Source: Mycobacterium sp. 852002-50816_SCH5313054-b
GTDB taxonomy: Bacteria; Actinomycetota; Actinomycetes; Mycobacteriales; Mycobacteriaceae
Reading direction: 5' to 3'
Length of the DNA: 56,948 bases
Assembly (NCBI RefSeq): GCF_001667185.1
Contig: NZ_LZIC01000045.1
Coordinates: 1-56,948 of the forward strand
The notes under the pieces are model-generated. The model was not told the origin of the DNA. It did no database searches and saw only the letters and a program-made list of their open reading frames with translations. A program made the position numbers and the translations under genes. Positions 55,934 to 56,948 of the stretch are shown piece by piece (position 1 is the first letter of the stretch; each line of letters begins with the position of its first letter).

Positions 55934-56259
55934 CTCGCGGTGCCCTCCTCATCCGGTGGCTTCAGGTATTGGTCCGGCCCCGTGCCGCTGTCGCCATTAT
56001 CCGACGCGGTCGCACTCGCCGCGCCGAGCGGTCGCGACAGGGGCCTGCAGGGGCCCGCGGACTCGCCGCCGTGGCATGCGGGTCGCCGCCCACCGGGGTT
56101 GTGGGGCGCGCCGGTGCCGGGGTGCGGCCGGGATAGAATCGCTGCCGAACCTGTGGTACAGCGCAGATTGACCTCGTATCATTTGTGTTAGTTGCCTTTA
56201 CCACGGGCATCCGCGTGCTATCGATAGTTACGTGCCAAACTGTCGGCAAGGAGGGACGA
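55934..56259 (+). promoter_or_regulatory. Regulatory spacer between the acetyltransferase and the DUF3040 gene
   Basis: This 326 bp region has no gene I can support. In its right half the base composition becomes A+T richer. A TTGACC (56168-56173) resembles a -35 element and is followed at a roughly usable distance by TAGTTG. An AAGGAGGG ribosome site lies just before ATG 56260. The left half is G+C rich and carries nothing recognised. Confidence 0.4.
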
Positions 56260-56661
56260 ATGCCACTCTCCGATCATGAACAGCGGATGCTCGATCAGAT
56301 CGAGAGCGCACTGTACGCGGAAGACCCCAAATTCGCGTCGAGCGTCCGTGGCGGAGGGTTCCGCGCGCCGACCGCGCGGCGGCGCCTGCAGGGCGCGGCG
56401 TTGTTCGTCATCGGCCTGGCAATGCTGGTTTCCGGGGTGGCGTTCAAAGCCACGATGATCGGAACTTTCCCGATCCTCAGCGTTTTTGGGTTCATCGTGA
56501 TGTTCGCCGGCGTGGTCTATGCGATCACCGGGCCGCGGCTGGCCGGCAGGGCGGACCGTTCCGGGCCGGTGTCCGGGTCGGCCCGTCAGCGCCGCAACAA
56601 GGGCGGTGGCTCGTTCACCAGCCGCATGGAGGACCGGTTCCGCCGGCGCTTCGACGAGTAG
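56260..56661 (+). CDS. DUF3040 membrane protein (Rv2169c orthologue)
   Basis: The 133-residue protein begins with the DUF3040 hallmark MPLSDHEQRMLDQIE...L..EDPKFA. Two membrane helices follow at about 45-65 and 70-90, then a basic Gly/Arg-rich cytosolic tail. The function is unknown. The strong ribosome site and a terminator 15 bp after the stop show a single-gene unit. Confidence 0.93.
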   Translation: MPLSDHEQRMLDQIESALYAEDPKFASSVRGGGFRAPTARRRLQGAALFVIGLAMLVSGVAFKATMIGTFPILSVFGFIVMFAGVVYAITGPRLAGRADRSGPVSGSARQRRNKGGGSFTSRMEDRFRRRFDE

Positions 56662-56676
56662 GAACCGCAACCGCCC

Positions 56677-56705
56677 GGGGTAGCCGCCGCGGCTGCCCCG
56701 TTTTT
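56677..56705 (+). terminator. Intrinsic terminator after the DUF3040 gene
   Basis: GGGGTAGCCGC (56677-56687) pairs with GCGGCTGCCCC (56689-56699) with one G-T type mismatch. A single loop base and a G then lead to a run of five T. This is one of the few clear hairpin plus T-run terminators in the window. Confidence 0.85.
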
Positions 56706-56706
56706 C

Positions 56707-56948
56707 ATGCCCGAGACTGCGGCGAGCGCGCGTAGTCGCGTCGTTTCCGCGATCTGGGCGCAGTTTCGGCGCCATGGTTGCACGCTCGGGGTGTTCGCCC
56801 GCTGAGCGCGCGGGCGTCGAGTCCCGTCTGACTCCCGATCGATCCCCAATCGAGTTCCGCGGATCTGGGTCATGCCCCACCGGCCCCACTGGGGCCGGGC
56901 GCGGGGGGGGATGCGCCGGTCCGGGCCCCCGCGCCCCGACGCCGGGGG
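56707..56948. other. Right-edge intergenic sequence
   Basis: No gene is seen in the last 240 bases. The stretch CGAGCGCGCG near 56722 and GCACGCTCG near 56780 form a loose inverted repeat like the intergenic palindrome at 49113. The extreme right end is a G/C homopolymer-rich sequence. Confidence 0.4.

Overview
The window is chromosomal DNA from a Mycobacterium, most likely a slow grower close to the M. avium complex, although the species cannot be fixed from the sequence alone. From about 11.4 kb to the right end the genes are orthologues, in order and orientation, of the M. tuberculosis block Rv2213 (pepB) down to Rv2169c. The right part is very G+C rich and uses many GTG and TTG starts.

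Left part (1-11.3 kb): an accessory island with visibly lower G+C. A plus-strand arm (98-5475) holds five genes joined by four ATGA stop/start overlaps: a thioester-reductase (NRPS/carboxylic-acid-reductase type) module, an unknown membrane protein, a UbiA-type prenyltransferase, a fused lipid kinase whose N-half resembles phytol kinase (VTE5/DGK1 type) and whose C-half is DUF92 (VTE6 type, phytyl-phosphate kinase), and a second UbiA-type enzyme. A minus-strand arm (10850 down to 5404) holds a cytochrome P450, a methyltransferase very like the phthiotriol O-methyltransferase Rv2952, a SpoIIAA-like protein, a VC0807-like membrane protein, a hotdog thioesterase and a second methyltransferase. 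The two arms converge and overlap by 72 bp. I infer a lipid or meroterpenoid pathway: thioester to alcohol, alcohol to monophosphate and then diphosphate, transfer by UbiA enzymes, then oxidation and methylation. A broken copy of the second gene lies at the island's right border, next to pepB.

Middle part (11.4-32.8 kb): pepB, a class III adenylate cyclase, gcvT, ilvE, the lower cobalamin operon (DUF3043-cobU-cobT-cobS), a glycerate kinase, an A-type Fe-S carrier, adoK, asnB, and the respiratory bc1-aa3 supercomplex genes in two clusters (ctaC-ctaF and ctaE-qcrC-qcrA-qcrB) around mmpS3 and a DUF2561 gene.

Right part (32.9-56.9 kb): trpD, a DnaQ-UvrC-like fusion, an NlpC/P60 hydrolase and a membrane metallopeptidase, then a cell-envelope region: pimB', fadD15, lipid-binding START-like proteins, an ArsA-like ATPase, an acyltransferase, the mannosyltransferases mptC and mptA, the prenyl synthase idsA2 and pknL with its substrate Rv2175c. 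RNase AS, aroG, an MTHFR-like enzyme, lppM, a GNAT acetyltransferase and a DUF3040 protein complete it. No tRNA, rRNA, CRISPR array or intact insertion sequence was seen.
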